This document shows, piece after piece, positions 34,778 to 44,279 of a stretch of DNA of 64,000 nt. Position 1 is the first letter of the stretch. Every line of letters begins with the position of its first letter. The DNA comes from Labilibaculum sp041595635 (lineage in GTDB: Bacteria; Bacteroidota; Bacteroidia; Bacteroidales; Marinifilaceae): the NCBI RefSeq assembly GCF_041595635.1, contig NZ_JBFHJW010000006.1, forward strand, positions 1-64,000, written 5' to 3'. The notes beneath the pieces were generated by a model that was not told the origin of the DNA, ran no database searches, and saw only the letters and a program-made list of their open reading frames with translations. Position numbers and translations under genes: made by a program.

Positions 34778-36424
34778 TTAGCAATATAAAAATCGTTTTA
34801 TTTTGTGTGTTGCCGTTTTTTGAAACGGATCAACATGAGCTACGACCAATTGAATTTGAGAGAATTTGTTAACTCTTGAATTCACATAGACCTGTAATTC
34901 TGCCAACAAGTCATCTACTTGAGTGTCTACATAATTACCAATTTCTTTTTTTACATTTTTATATTGTTGTCCCAATTCGTCATAGTTAAAATGAACCATG
35001 GCAACTAATCGTCCTTTTTGCTCTATTACAACAGATTCAACAACGTGTTTAAAGTTGTTGATTACAGATTCAATTTCTTCTGGATAAATATTTTCTCCAC
35101 TAGAACCCACAATCATATTTTTTAAGCGACCTTCTATAGACAGGTAGTTATCCTTATCTAATTTAGCAAGATCACCAGTTTTGAACCATCCATCCTCAGT
35201 AATAACCTCTTTAGTCATTTCTGGTTCTTTATAGTAGCCCATCATTATACTTTCTGATTTTGCCCATAGCTCTCCAATTTGAGTTATGGGATCAGGATTG
35301 TGAATTTTCAACTCTGTTTCAATTACAGCAGGACCTGTTGACTGAAATTTTGTAATTGCAGGACCACATCCTGCTAGTAAAGGAGCAGTCTCTGTTAATC
35401 CGTAGCCTATGGCGTAAGGAAATTTCGCTTCCCGCAAAAACAACTCAACTTGAGAATTCAATTTTGCACCACCAATTCCAAAAAAGGTTAGTTCACCACC
35501 AAAAGTTTCCATCAGTTTTTTTCCTGCAATAACATTTAGCTTCTTACGGAAAAATGGCATTTTATATAAAAACCTAGTGATTGCTTTGCTGTTTATCGAT
35601 GGCAATATTTTACTTCGGTAAATTTTCTCAATAATCAATGGAACCGCGAACATTATCGTGGGTTTTACTTCCTTAAATGCTTTCAATAAAAGAGAAGGAA
35701 CGGGCGTTTTTCCCAAATAGTAAATACAAGCTCCAGCAATCATCGGAATTACAAATCCTAAGGTATTCTCATAAGTATGAGACAAAGGAAGAATTGATAA
35801 GAAACGATCCGTTTCATCCATTGGATGAATTACTTTTGACCGAATCGCATTAGAACAAATATTTTTATGCGAAAGCATTACTCCCTTTGATTTTCCAGTA
35901 GTACCCGAAGTATAGATAATCGCTGCCAAATCGTCCTCATTCACTTCATAAGTACTATTTGGTTTTTGTGTAATATCAAATTTCACATCATTTTCTGATG
36001 AAGAAAGCACACTAAAATCTTCAATTGCAATTTTTGTTTGCAAAGAATCGATATCTAAATTCTTTATTTTTGAAACCAAACCTTTCGAAACAAAAATAAC
36101 TTTTGCTTCCGAATGCCTTAATATGTTTTCAATTTCATATTCACTAAAATCTGGCAACATTGGAACAACAACAGCTCCCATAAAAGTGGTTGCATAGTAT
36201 GCCATTCCCCAATTTGGCATGTTAGTGCTTAACACGGCTATTTTATCGCCTGGTTTAATTCCTAATTTCTCGTAAAATGCAAGTAGAGCTTGAATGTTGG
36301 AATGTACCTCATTATAGGTAAAAGGAGTTTGACCTACAAGGGCCATCGCGTTACAGCTTCCAAATTTCTCCACTGTTTCCGTAAAAAGAGTAGGAAATGT
36401 TAAATTTTTATACTGTTTCATCAT
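34778..36424 (-). CDS. AMP-binding long-chain fatty-acid-CoA ligase
   Basis: 548 residues of the ANL superfamily: P-loop IIYTSGTTGKSKGVMLSH, LSHTYENTLGFV, GIGGAKLNSQVELFL, YGLTETAPLLAG, WFKTGDLAKLD and EGRLKNMIVGSSGENIYPEEIE, with a C-terminal catalytic lysine region ATHKIKRF. The long N-terminal AMP-binding and FAD-type (FadD/FACL) layout predicts ATP-dependent activation of fatty acids to acyl-CoA at the inner membrane. Single-gene unit. Specific chain length unknown. Confidence 0.9.
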   Translation of the reverse strand: MMKQYKNLTFPTLFTETVEKFGSCNAMALVGQTPFTYNEVHSNIQALLAFYEKLGIKPGDKIAVLSTNMPNWGMAYYATTFMGAVVVPMLPDFSEYEIENILRHSEAKVIFVSKGLVSKIKNLDIDSLQTKIAIEDFSVLSSSENDVKFDITQKPNSTYEVNEDDLAAIIYTSGTTGKSKGVMLSHKNICSNAIRSKVIHPMDETDRFLSILPLSHTYENTLGFVIPMIAGACIYYLGKTPVPSLLLKAFKEVKPTIMFAVPLIIEKIYRSKILPSINSKAITRFLYKMPFFRKKLNVIAGKKLMETFGGELTFFGIGGAKLNSQVELFLREAKFPYAIGYGLTETAPLLAGCGPAITKFQSTGPAVIETELKIHNPDPITQIGELWAKSESIMMGYYKEPEMTKEVITEDGWFKTGDLAKLDKDNYLSIEGRLKNMIVGSSGENIYPEEIESVINNFKHVVESVVIEQKGRLVAMVHFNYDELGQQYKNVKKEIGNYVDTQVDDLLAELQVYVNSRVNKFSQIQLVVAHVDPFQKTATHKIKRFLYC

Positions 36425-36738
36425 GGTTTTGTTCGTCTATAGCAGCTTTAAAATTAAGGTTGAATTAACAAAAACTACGCACGCAAGTTATAAAAAAAAC
36501 AATATTATAGTTACTTTTATCTTAATTAGATCACCTCATTACACGTTCCTAAAAATAGACAAAAAACAACAAACGACTCACAAACAAATACTTACAAGTG
36601 TTTAACCTGCCATTTTTGCAAGAAAGTTTTTAGACAATAATTCCTGAAATAATTCTTTTTTACAGCTCTTTCGATAAGATATTCTTCCATATTTAAAGTT
36701 CTTCCTAAGCAACTTCTCAGTAAATAGTCGGAACTTTT
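36425..36738. other. Intergenic region between ligase and TPR kinase
   Basis: 314 AT-rich bases; nothing recognised beyond possible promoter sequence for the ligase. Confidence 0.4.
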
Positions 36739-38703
36739 TTACTCAACAAAAGGAAACTTAATCGTAAAAATACTTCCTTTACCCAAAACACTACTCACCT
36801 GTATTGATCCTTTGTGAACTTTTATTAATTCTGCACAAATACTTAAACCTAATCCTGTTCCCTGTTCATCATGAATACCTCGAATGCTACTCGTTGTTTT
36901 TGTAGCATCAAACAAGCTATTTTGAATTTCTTCTGACATTCCTGTTCCATCATCTTCTACAGTTATAACAACATTCGAATCTTCTCTTTGCGCTTGCAAT
37001 TGAATTAAACCTCCCTCTTTGGTGTACTTAATCGCATTTGAAATTAAATTTCGCAAAATAGTGCGCAAAATATCAGAATCCGCTTTTAAATCTTCGTCTA
37101 TTGTATTCTGAAATTCAATTTTCACATCGTACTTTTTCCCTTCTGATGCAAAAAAACTACTTAATTCATCAAATAAGTTTGAGATGCTTATTGATTGAGG
37201 ATGAAAAGCGATTGCTCCTGTTTGAGCTCGTGACCAATCCAATAGGTTAGTCAATAACTTCAAACCTTCTGTTGCAGATTGATAAATATAGTTGGTAAAT
37301 TCTTCAATATTTTCATATTGTTTCATTTTAACTTCTTCCAAAAGAAGATTACTAAAACCAATTAAAGTATTAAAAGGGTTCTTTAAATCGTGTGAAATTA
37401 CAGAAAACAATTTATCCTTTGTCTGATTTATTTTTGCCAGTTTACGATTGAGTTTACGATGGGAATAATACTGCCATAAAAGAACACCTACAATTAAAAA
37501 CATTAGCATGATAATAACCACCAAATACACCTCTTCATTTTTCCGTGTATTCAATTCCTTTTCCGTATTGGATAGTGTTTCTCTAATTGCAAATCGGTTA
37601 TGCATTTCGTTAATGATCTCGGATTGCTGGATCGAATAAATGGAATCATACTGTGTTAAAAACATGTTGTAACTCTCAGTAGACTTTTTATAATCATTCA
37701 ATATTGTATAGAAAGTAGCAAAAGAACTGTAAACATTTAATATCTTAGAATTTAAACTTAAGCGATTGGCTATTTCCAGAGCCTTCTGAAGAAGAACTTC
37801 ACCTTCCGCACGTTTCTTATTTTGAGCATACACCAAAGCCATTCCAATATAATCGTTGATAAGGCCATATTCATGATTGCGTTCTTCATTTAATTTTAGC
37901 GAATTCTGATAGTAAGCAAAGGCCTTTTCGTACTCTTTTTGAAAATAAAATATATTAGCCATTCCATTCAAAGAAAATGCTGCATACCTTACATTCGTAG
38001 AGATTTGACTTTTATTATAGGCTCGCTGATAAAAATCCATCGCAAGATCTAAATTCCCTTTTTCTTCGTAAGTTCTTGCTATTTCGAGCATAATAGCACC
38101 TACACCTAATTCATTGTTTTCATTTTCGAGAAGAAGCTTTGCTCTATTTAAATAATCCAAGGCTAACTTATAATCCTTCTTTGCACGATACACTAAACCC
38201 ACATTCACATTCGAATAAGATTCGCCAACAGGGTTGCCTAACTTTTCAAATAATTCGAGAGAATATTCTGAAAATTGCAGAGACAAAGGAATGTTTCCGG
38301 TTATTAGGTATAAATCTCCCAAATTATTATAGGAGTAGGCTAGTTGTGTTGAATCTTTTTGTTTCAGGCTGTATTCGAGTGCTGCATGTAAATAAGGGAG
38401 AGATTCTTTTGTTTTGTATTGATAATGCAATTGCACAACACTAAGATAGCCGTATATTCGAGGTAGTTCTTTCTCTAAATTATTATCTAAGGCCAGATGC
38501 AATGCCTCCTCACCAAAAAAAATTGCACTATCAGAATTTATTTCTCGCAATTGCCAACACTCATTGCTTAAATCTCTAACTTTTTGATTTATTTCCTCTT
38601 TCGACAGAAATTCTGTGTGATTTTTAGAACCAGATTGAGCAAAAGTAACAAAACTACAACACAGGAGTAAACAGTTCGTTAAACAGAGATGGAATCGTAT
38701 CAT
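36739..38703 (-). CDS. TPR-containing membrane sensor histidine kinase
   Basis: 654 residues. A signal peptide (to about residue 22) is followed by about seven TPR-like repeats (residues about 60-345, e.g. QLAYSYNNLGDLYLITGNIP, SYSNVNVGLVYRAKKDYKLA, AAFSLNGMANIFYFQKEYEK), one membrane helix (about 393-411), then HisKA with the phospho-acceptor His in FSVISHDLKNPF and an HATPase (LISNAIKYTKEGG, DDGTGM, GTGLGLSICAEL). The periplasmic TPR sensor is a typical Bacteroidota design. No response regulator neighbour, so orphan; the signal is unknown. Confidence 0.9.
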   Translation of the reverse strand: MIRFHLCLTNCLLLCCSFVTFAQSGSKNHTEFLSKEEINQKVRDLSNECWQLREINSDSAIFFGEEALHLALDNNLEKELPRIYGYLSVVQLHYQYKTKESLPYLHAALEYSLKQKDSTQLAYSYNNLGDLYLITGNIPLSLQFSEYSLELFEKLGNPVGESYSNVNVGLVYRAKKDYKLALDYLNRAKLLLENENNELGVGAIMLEIARTYEEKGNLDLAMDFYQRAYNKSQISTNVRYAAFSLNGMANIFYFQKEYEKAFAYYQNSLKLNEERNHEYGLINDYIGMALVYAQNKKRAEGEVLLQKALEIANRLSLNSKILNVYSSFATFYTILNDYKKSTESYNMFLTQYDSIYSIQQSEIINEMHNRFAIRETLSNTEKELNTRKNEEVYLVVIIMLMFLIVGVLLWQYYSHRKLNRKLAKINQTKDKLFSVISHDLKNPFNTLIGFSNLLLEEVKMKQYENIEEFTNYIYQSATEGLKLLTNLLDWSRAQTGAIAFHPQSISISNLFDELSSFFASEGKKYDVKIEFQNTIDEDLKADSDILRTILRNLISNAIKYTKEGGLIQLQAQREDSNVVITVEDDGTGMSEEIQNSLFDATKTTSSIRGIHDEQGTGLGLSICAELIKVHKGSIQVSSVLGKGSIFTIKFPFVE

Positions 38704-38722
38704 TCAATATTTATTTAAGAAA

Positions 38723-38730
38723 CAAATATA
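38723..38730 (-). promoter_or_regulatory. Bacteroidota -7 element for the TPR kinase
   Basis: Reverse-strand TATATTTG fits TAnnTTTG exactly, 19 bases upstream of the start at 38703. Confidence 0.55.
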
Positions 38731-38830
38731 AAATAATTCTTTGGCTTGTAAATTATAATTTGGCACATATATAAATATTTAACCAACTAAACACTTTTAT
38801 GTTAATTGAAAACAGGAGAAAATAAAGTTT

Positions 38831-39055
38831 CTAGAACAATAACACAAAGGCAATTATGATGATAAACACAGCAATTAAAGAAACACATAAATATGGATTT
38901 GAAAAATTAAAAGTCCAGCCCATTAAAAAATTATATTTCGGTACAATTAATCGTGGATCTTTACGATTGCAATACAAAGGCCCGTGCCAATTCGATAAAT
39001 CCTTACTCATGCCATCTAAAATATGTTGATCAAGTTTTCGTTTCATGAGTGCCAT
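38831..39055 (-). CDS. Small DUF5808-like membrane protein
   Basis: 74 residues. The middle shows YCNRKDPRLIVPKYNFLMGW, the conserved block of DUF5808 (PF19124-like), followed by NFSNPYLCVSL and a strongly hydrophobic C-terminus (one helix). Function unknown. It lies between the sulfur/Qmo operon terminator (39110-39141) and the TPR kinase, on the reverse strand; the start at 39055 follows an A/T-rich stretch. Confidence 0.6.
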   Translation of the reverse strand: MALMKRKLDQHILDGMSKDLSNWHGPLYCNRKDPRLIVPKYNFLMGWTFNFSNPYLCVSLIAVFIIIIAFVLLF

Positions 39056-39109
39056 TATTTTTACTTTTTAATGTAATAATTTTCAAAAAAACAGACAAAC
39101 AAATAGCAT

Positions 39110-39141
39110 AAAAAACCTCCAATTAGAAAACTAATTGGAGG
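39110..39141 (-). terminator. Terminator of the dsrE2-tusA-qmo/hdr operon
   Basis: CCTCCAATTAG (39116-39126) pairs perfectly with CTAATTGGAGG (39131-39141), loop AAAA; the reverse strand continues TTTTTT. 146 bases past the qmoC-like stop. Confidence 0.88.
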
Positions 39142-39287
39142 TGCTAATACTCTCTCGGGCTTTAAATTCATTGATATAAATTTTGAATTAACTATCCCTA
39201 CATATAAAGTAAAATGAATGAAAGTCAAATCCAAAGTCACCTTATTATACTAATCCAACTAAATTTTCTATTTAAACTCATACTAGT

Positions 39288-40343
39288 TTAGGATACCGAA
39301 AAGCTTTTTAATTTTTCAAAATACATTGCAAAGGAACGATATAAGAAATGGGTCCATTTTCCGAAAGGCACAATAATTATAGCCCACTGAACAAGAACAA
39401 TCAAATGAATCATATACATCCAAATATTTGTTTCCAAAATATCCAAATCAATAAATACCCGAACAACAAAAGCACTAAATCCCATTAAAAATAACCAGAT
39501 AACAAAAAACCAGTCACTAGGATGAGAATTTTTACTCACCTGTGCCTTCTTATTTAAACGTCCAATCATAAAAATGAATGTTACCGATAAAATAATTACA
39601 CTCTCAATGTAACCAAGAACCATTATAAAACTACTCTCAGTAGAAAACCAGTCTAGAAAAACAGTAGTGAAGAGTAATGATAAATAGCCAATTACCAGTA
39701 TCAGATGTTGGAACCAACGAGTCTGATTATCGTCACACCCCAATGTTCTCTTTTGTGTAAACATGTGAACAATTAATTCGCCAAGTGATTTAAAATAGGC
39801 AGAAAATGGCACTTTAACCTCTGATTTACGAATAGCCATGTTCCACATTCTTATAAGATTAGGGAGTAAAATCACTAAAAATACTCCGCCAATTGCCAAC
39901 ATCTCAAAATAATGACCATAGTGCAATAAACGCTCGAACATAAAATTTTGATCTGCGGCAAACCACATGACTCCAATCGCTACTAAAACAAATGCAATAA
40001 CACTTGTGGTTAATGATTTATAGAGCATTCCAGATAGACCTGTCCAATCGTATTTTGAAGTAAGGTACCTTCGAAGTGTCATCATCAATTCGCCTGGTTG
40101 CGCTTCTCGTGGACAAGTTGCACTACAATCACCACAATAGTAGCAAAGCCATGGTTCCATTGAGGTCTGTATTTCATCCTCCAAGCCAAGGACACTATAT
40201 CTTACCATTTTCCGTGGAAATGAGTTGTCTTCGTCTGACAAAGAGCATACAGCAGTACAATTTCCGCAATTGTAACATGCATTTGTATCAAATGCACCAT
40301 AGCTTTTCAACTCTGTTATGAATTTAGGATTAATCCTTGCCAT
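39288..40343 (-). CDS. QmoC-like membrane subunit (HdrC ferredoxin domain fused to cytochrome b)
   Basis: 351 residues. An HdrC-type domain with two [4Fe-4S] motifs (Cys23, Cys26, Cys29, Cys33 and Cys67, Cys70, Cys73, Cys77) is followed by about five membrane helices with histidines in RLLHYGHYFEM, WFQHLILVIGY, YMIHLIVLVQW and GKWTHFLYR, as in NarI/HdrE-type cytochrome b. In sulfate reducers QmoC links QmoAB to menaquinol. Here it probably links the flavin subunits to the quinone pool. It overlaps the 3' end of the winged-helix gene by 14 bases and is the last gene of the operon. No HdrB-type CCG domain is present. Confidence 0.88.
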   Translation of the reverse strand: MARINPKFITELKSYGAFDTNACYNCGNCTAVCSLSDEDNSFPRKMVRYSVLGLEDEIQTSMEPWLCYYCGDCSATCPREAQPGELMMTLRRYLTSKYDWTGLSGMLYKSLTTSVIAFVLVAIGVMWFAADQNFMFERLLHYGHYFEMLAIGGVFLVILLPNLIRMWNMAIRKSEVKVPFSAYFKSLGELIVHMFTQKRTLGCDDNQTRWFQHLILVIGYLSLLFTTVFLDWFSTESSFIMVLGYIESVIILSVTFIFMIGRLNKKAQVSKNSHPSDWFFVIWLFLMGFSAFVVRVFIDLDILETNIWMYMIHLIVLVQWAIIIVPFGKWTHFLYRSFAMYFEKLKSFSVS

Positions 40344-40620
40344 TGTTCTTTATTTTATAATAAAAATATTCATCCATATCGTCTATTTTACCTGTTTCAA
40401 CAAAACCATATTTTAACAAGCTCATTATTTGATATAAAATTTCATCTGCGGGAATACTTAATGCTTCGGCAAGTTGCGGAACAGTTTTGTCCCCATCCTT
40501 TAAAGCATCCATCAATCTCTTTTTTGTTTTTGTAAAATATTTGAGATTCTCCATAACCTCTTTGGCCACTGGATTCTTTTCCTTCCTGTATTTTGCAGTT
40601 TTACCTTTTTCAACTTCCAT
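40330..40620 (-). CDS. Small winged-helix-like protein inside the qmo/hdr operon
   Basis: 96 residues. A basic N-terminus (GKTAKYRKEKN) leads into a helix-turn-helix-like fold (TKKRLMDALKDGDKTVPQLAEALSIPADEILYQIMSLLKYGFVETGK). The pattern is that of a winged-helix domain of the MarR/ArsR-like superfamily. No cysteine, so not a redox subunit. Placed between the hdrA-like gene (11-base gap) and the qmoC-like gene (14-base overlap), so stoichiometric co-expression is likely. It could be a small regulator or an assembly/structural protein of the complex. Confidence 0.6.
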   Translation of the reverse strand: MEVEKGKTAKYRKEKNPVAKEVMENLKYFTKTKKRLMDALKDGDKTVPQLAEALSIPADEILYQIMSLLKYGFVETGKIDDMDEYFYYKIKNNGKD

Positions 40621-40631
40621 ATCTAGTAATT

Positions 40632-42566
40632 TTAATGAGTTGATATTAAAGCATCTATCATACCTTCTATTTGATCGTCAGTATAACCAATTAATTCAAT
40701 TGCGTTAGATGGACAAACAGGCATACACATACCGCAACCTTTACAAACAGCCTCGTTAACAACAGCAATTTGTTTGGCGTTAACATCTATTTTTGTTAAG
40801 GCACTAAACGGACATGCATCATCACATTTACCACACCATTCGCAATTATCAGCATCAACTTTGGCAATAGTAGGTGAAAGAGCAAGTTCTCCCGCAGCAA
40901 TTAATGAAAAAGACTTAGTTGCAGCTGCCAAAGATGAATTCATTGATTCCATAATATTCTTAGGCCCTTGAGAAGCGCCTGCAATAGTTACACCATCGAT
41001 TACAGTTTCAACCGGCCGCAACTTCATGTGAATTTCATTAAAGAAATTATCTCTGCCCTTAGGAACTTTTAAAAGGCTACCAATGGAATTGTCTTCACGA
41101 GGAACCATTCCCGTAACCAAAACAACCAAATCAGCTTCTACTTCCAAAGTTTTATCGGTAGTCAGGATATCCTTAATCGTAACAATTGTTTTATCGCCAT
41201 CCATAGATACAACCGGCGGATGATCTTCAAATGATTGTAAATAAATATCGCCCTTCCTGGAGGACTCATCATACAAAATCTCCTGTTTCCCGTAGGTTCG
41301 AATACCCCGATTAAAATGGAAATTATATATCTCTTTGTATTTATTTTTGGCTGTGATTGCTGCATGAATAGTAGCTGTACAACAATATCTGGAGCAATAC
41401 TTATTCTCTCCGTTTGCCTGACGACTACCTACGCAATAGATGTAAGCAATGTTTTTGACTTCTTTTCCTTTATAAACAAGTTTGTCATCACAATAATGTA
41501 CCAAGCGTTTAAATTGAGGAAGAGTAATTACATTATCAACAGTTCCATATCCAAATTCATCCTTTTTCGGTTCATATGGATCAAAACCTGTTGCTAATAA
41601 AACAGAACCAACTTGAATGTTTAAAAATTCCTCTTTCTGACTAAAATCAACATTTTCACATACTTTTTCACATTCTCCGCAGCGAGTACAATTCTCCATA
41701 TCAATTACTGGTAATTGAGGATATTCTTCAGGAAAATTGTGGTATATCGCTTTACGAGTAGTGATATTGAAGTTAAACTTATCTAGAACTTTTACAGGGC
41801 AAATATCAATTGCTTTCTTCAAATTGCCCTCATCACAATCCAATTTCATATGACGAGGAGAAACTCTCACTTTTAAGGAAATATTACCTACACTACCACT
41901 ATTTTCAACAATTTCAGCCCCAGTAAAAAGAGTAATATTTTTATGATTCATTGCTCTATTGTACAAGCGAGTAATTAATTCTTTACCTGTCTCTTTTGAA
42001 ACAAATAAATCATCCCATTGAGCAACTCGACCACCAACAAAAAATTCTCTTTCAATTAAATAAACATAAGCTCCAGATTCTGCTAATTCAATTGCAGAAC
42101 GAAGACCTGATACGCCAGCACCAACAACGGCAACAGCATTGGTAGCTTTCACACGAATGGGTACAAGAGCATTGGATCTTTTCACTTTAGCAACCGCCGC
42201 TTTCACAATCTGAATGGCTTTTTCTGTTGCTCCAACTTTATCATCAGAATGCGCCCATGAAGCCTGTTCTCTGATATTTGCATGAATGTAATTGTATTTA
42301 TTCAACCCAGCCCTTTCAGCAACTGCACTAAAGGTAAGTAAGTGCAACTTAGGAGAACACGAAGCAACTACAGCACCATCTAATTGCTTTTCTGCAATAT
42401 CAGTCACCATATCCTTTTGGTTAGAATCGGCACAAGCAAACATGGTGGTTTTCGCTAAAAAAACCCCTTCATCTTTCTCAATTTCTTCTCTAACCTTCTC
42501 TACATCTACATAATCAGAAATATTACCACCACAATGGCATACGTAAACACCTATCTTCTTTTTCAT
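40632..42566 (-). CDS. HdrA/QmoB-like FAD-FeS flavoprotein
   Basis: 644 residues. The N-terminal domain begins MKKKIGVYVCHCGGNISDYV with Cys10 and Cys12 and SCSPKLH (Cys70). The FAD-binding Rossmann fold has VVGAGVSGLRSAIE (148-160). A ferredoxin insert has CTRCGECEKVCE (293-303), then CVGSR and the HdrA pattern YCSRYCC (391-396). The C-terminus holds two [4Fe-4S] motifs, CEWCGKCDDACP (575-585) and CKGCGMCMPVCP (608-618). This is HdrA-type (QmoB in sulfate reducers), which can carry flavin-based electron bifurcation. The MvhD-like domain found fused in QmoB proteins is absent here and encoded separately. Overlaps the qmoA-like stop region by 4 bases. Confidence 0.9.
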   Translation of the reverse strand: MKKKIGVYVCHCGGNISDYVDVEKVREEIEKDEGVFLAKTTMFACADSNQKDMVTDIAEKQLDGAVVASCSPKLHLLTFSAVAERAGLNKYNYIHANIREQASWAHSDDKVGATEKAIQIVKAAVAKVKRSNALVPIRVKATNAVAVVGAGVSGLRSAIELAESGAYVYLIEREFFVGGRVAQWDDLFVSKETGKELITRLYNRAMNHKNITLFTGAEIVENSGSVGNISLKVRVSPRHMKLDCDEGNLKKAIDICPVKVLDKFNFNITTRKAIYHNFPEEYPQLPVIDMENCTRCGECEKVCENVDFSQKEEFLNIQVGSVLLATGFDPYEPKKDEFGYGTVDNVITLPQFKRLVHYCDDKLVYKGKEVKNIAYIYCVGSRQANGENKYCSRYCCTATIHAAITAKNKYKEIYNFHFNRGIRTYGKQEILYDESSRKGDIYLQSFEDHPPVVSMDGDKTIVTIKDILTTDKTLEVEADLVVLVTGMVPREDNSIGSLLKVPKGRDNFFNEIHMKLRPVETVIDGVTIAGASQGPKNIMESMNSSLAAATKSFSLIAAGELALSPTIAKVDADNCEWCGKCDDACPFSALTKIDVNAKQIAVVNEAVCKGCGMCMPVCPSNAIELIGYTDDQIEGMIDALISTH

Positions 42567-43864
42567 AAAGCATCCCTCCTTAAATAACTTGTAGTTTCTG
42601 CGGAAGCAGCTCCTGCTGATAAAATTGAATCAGGAATATCCATTGGTCCAGTTGCGGTTCCTGCAACAAAAACACCTTCAATATTTGTTTCCGCTGGACT
42701 AGCCAAAATGTCATTCTGATTGATAAAACCATAATCATCCAGTAGTAATGATTCTCCTTGAAAAGAATCGGAAATTTCAGAATTGGACATGATACCAACA
42801 GAAAGTACTACCATATCATGTTCTGCTTCCTTCATTTTACCTTCTTCTATATCTTCGTATCTAAGAACCAAGTTTCCATTCTCCTTTTCCTTTATATTTC
42901 CAATTTTTCCTTTAATAAATTCTACCCCCATCTCTTTGGACTGTTCGTAGAACTCATTAAACCCTTTACCAAATGCTCTAATATGCAGATAGTAAATGGT
43001 AACATCAGCCATAGGAAGCGACCCCATTAACAACTGACCTTGTTTAATGGAATACATACAACACACCTGAGAACAGATAGGATTTCCAACTGATTTATCC
43101 CTTGATCCGGTACACAAAACATAGGCAATATTATCAGGCATCTTACCATCTCCCGGTCTTAGAATCGCATTAAAAGGCCTGGTTGGAGCGAGTTGTCTTT
43201 CCATTTGCATGGAAGTAATTACATTTTTATATTTTCCGTAACCGTAACGAGGAATTTTTACTGGATCAAATAATTTAAAGCCAGTAGCAACAACAACAGC
43301 TTTTGCATTTACCACATAATCATTATCGGTCTGGGTAAAATCAATACATCCTGTTGGGCAGGCTCTTTCGCAAGCACCACAAAGTGTGCAATTAGTTATA
43401 TCGATTGCGGCAGCACGCGGACTAGCAATACTAAATGGAATAAAAGCCGCTTTACGACCAATTAATCCTTGCTGATATTGGTCGATAACACTTACTGGAC
43501 AAGCTTTTTCGCACAACTGACAAGCAGTACAACCATCGATATTTACATATCTTGGTTTTTGATGTACATGAGCTTCAAAATTATGTTCGTCCAATTTATC
43601 TATTTTTTTAGCTTCAGCGCTAAACATGATAGTAATATTGGGGTGTCTGGATATTTCGGATACTTTGGGAGTGGTAATACAAGCCGCGCAATCCAGAGTT
43701 GGGAATACCTTGCTAAGGGCAATCATTTTTCCACCTAGAGATAGGTCTTTCTCGACTACCAAAACCTTATAATTAAGATTTGCCAAATTAAGAGCCGCTT
43801 CTCCGCCAGAAATTCCTCCGCCAACAACAAGAACATCATATTCTAATATTTTTTTTTCCGACAT
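42563..43864 (-). CDS. QmoA-like FAD-FeS flavoprotein
   Basis: 433 residues. N-terminal FAD motif VLVVGGGISGGEAALNL (11-26), GGKMIALSKVFPTLDCAACITTP (Cys59, Cys62) and two ferredoxin motifs CTACQLCEKACP (112-122) and CTLCGACERACP (159-169). Then VLCTGSRDKSVGNPICSQVCC and a C-terminal FAD-binding half. Shorter than HdrA and matching QmoA, the small flavoprotein of the quinone-interacting membrane-bound oxidoreductase. In sulfate reducers Qmo serves APS reductase; no APS reductase gene lies here. ATGA-type overlap with the next gene and 5-base gap to the mvhD-like gene upstream. Confidence 0.88.
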   Translation of the reverse strand: MSEKKILEYDVLVVGGGISGGEAALNLANLNYKVLVVEKDLSLGGKMIALSKVFPTLDCAACITTPKVSEISRHPNITIMFSAEAKKIDKLDEHNFEAHVHQKPRYVNIDGCTACQLCEKACPVSVIDQYQQGLIGRKAAFIPFSIASPRAAAIDITNCTLCGACERACPTGCIDFTQTDNDYVVNAKAVVVATGFKLFDPVKIPRYGYGKYKNVITSMQMERQLAPTRPFNAILRPGDGKMPDNIAYVLCTGSRDKSVGNPICSQVCCMYSIKQGQLLMGSLPMADVTIYYLHIRAFGKGFNEFYEQSKEMGVEFIKGKIGNIKEKENGNLVLRYEDIEEGKMKEAEHDMVVLSVGIMSNSEISDSFQGESLLLDDYGFINQNDILASPAETNIEGVFVAGTATGPMDIPDSILSAGAASAETTSYLRRDAL

Positions 43865-43869
43865 TCTAC

Positions 43870-44277
43870 TTAGTTTGAAGAATTCATTAAATACTTAGTA
43901 AAACTCCTTACATGTTTTACGAATGGTTCACTACACACAGAACAAATAGCCGCCATTTTCAGACGAGCAGGATCCATTCCTTTTTCTTTTAAAGTTTCTT
44001 GAATTGTACCTACAAGCTGCCCTGTTTTATCGACACAAGATTCACCATAAGGACAGTCGGTGCCATCAGCAGCAATAAAAACACCATCAAAACCTCGCTC
44101 AAGAGCATGTAAAATCCATTTGGGCTTAATCCCACTTGAGCAAGGCACAGTAATGGTATAAACTGTAGGCGGATAATGTAATTTCAATAAACCCGCCATA
44201 TCAATGGCTGGATCCGATATTTTTTCCGTGGAAAAAACCAGAATCTTAGGGTTTTTATTTACTTTTTCCGCTTCCAT
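43870..44277 (-). CDS. MvhD/FrhD-like [2Fe-2S] electron-transfer protein (hydrogenase iron-sulfur subunit)
   Basis: 135 residues. Cysteines Cys46 (VPCSSGIKP), Cys75 and Cys81 (GTDCPYGESC), and Cys112/Cys115 (CSVC) occur in the pattern of the MvhD family, which carries an [2Fe-2S] cluster and passes electrons to HdrA. The region HALERGFDGVFIAADGTDC is typical. In methanogens MvhD couples hydrogenase to HdrA; in QmoB proteins it is often fused. Here it is a stand-alone gene, 2 bases after tusA and 5 before qmoA, so it probably links the sulfur carriers or another donor to the flavoproteins. Confidence 0.82.
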   Translation of the reverse strand: MEAEKVNKNPKILVFSTEKISDPAIDMAGLLKLHYPPTVYTITVPCSSGIKPKWILHALERGFDGVFIAADGTDCPYGESCVDKTGQLVGTIQETLKEKGMDPARLKMAAICSVCSEPFVKHVRSFTKYLMNSSN

Positions 44278-44279
44278 CT

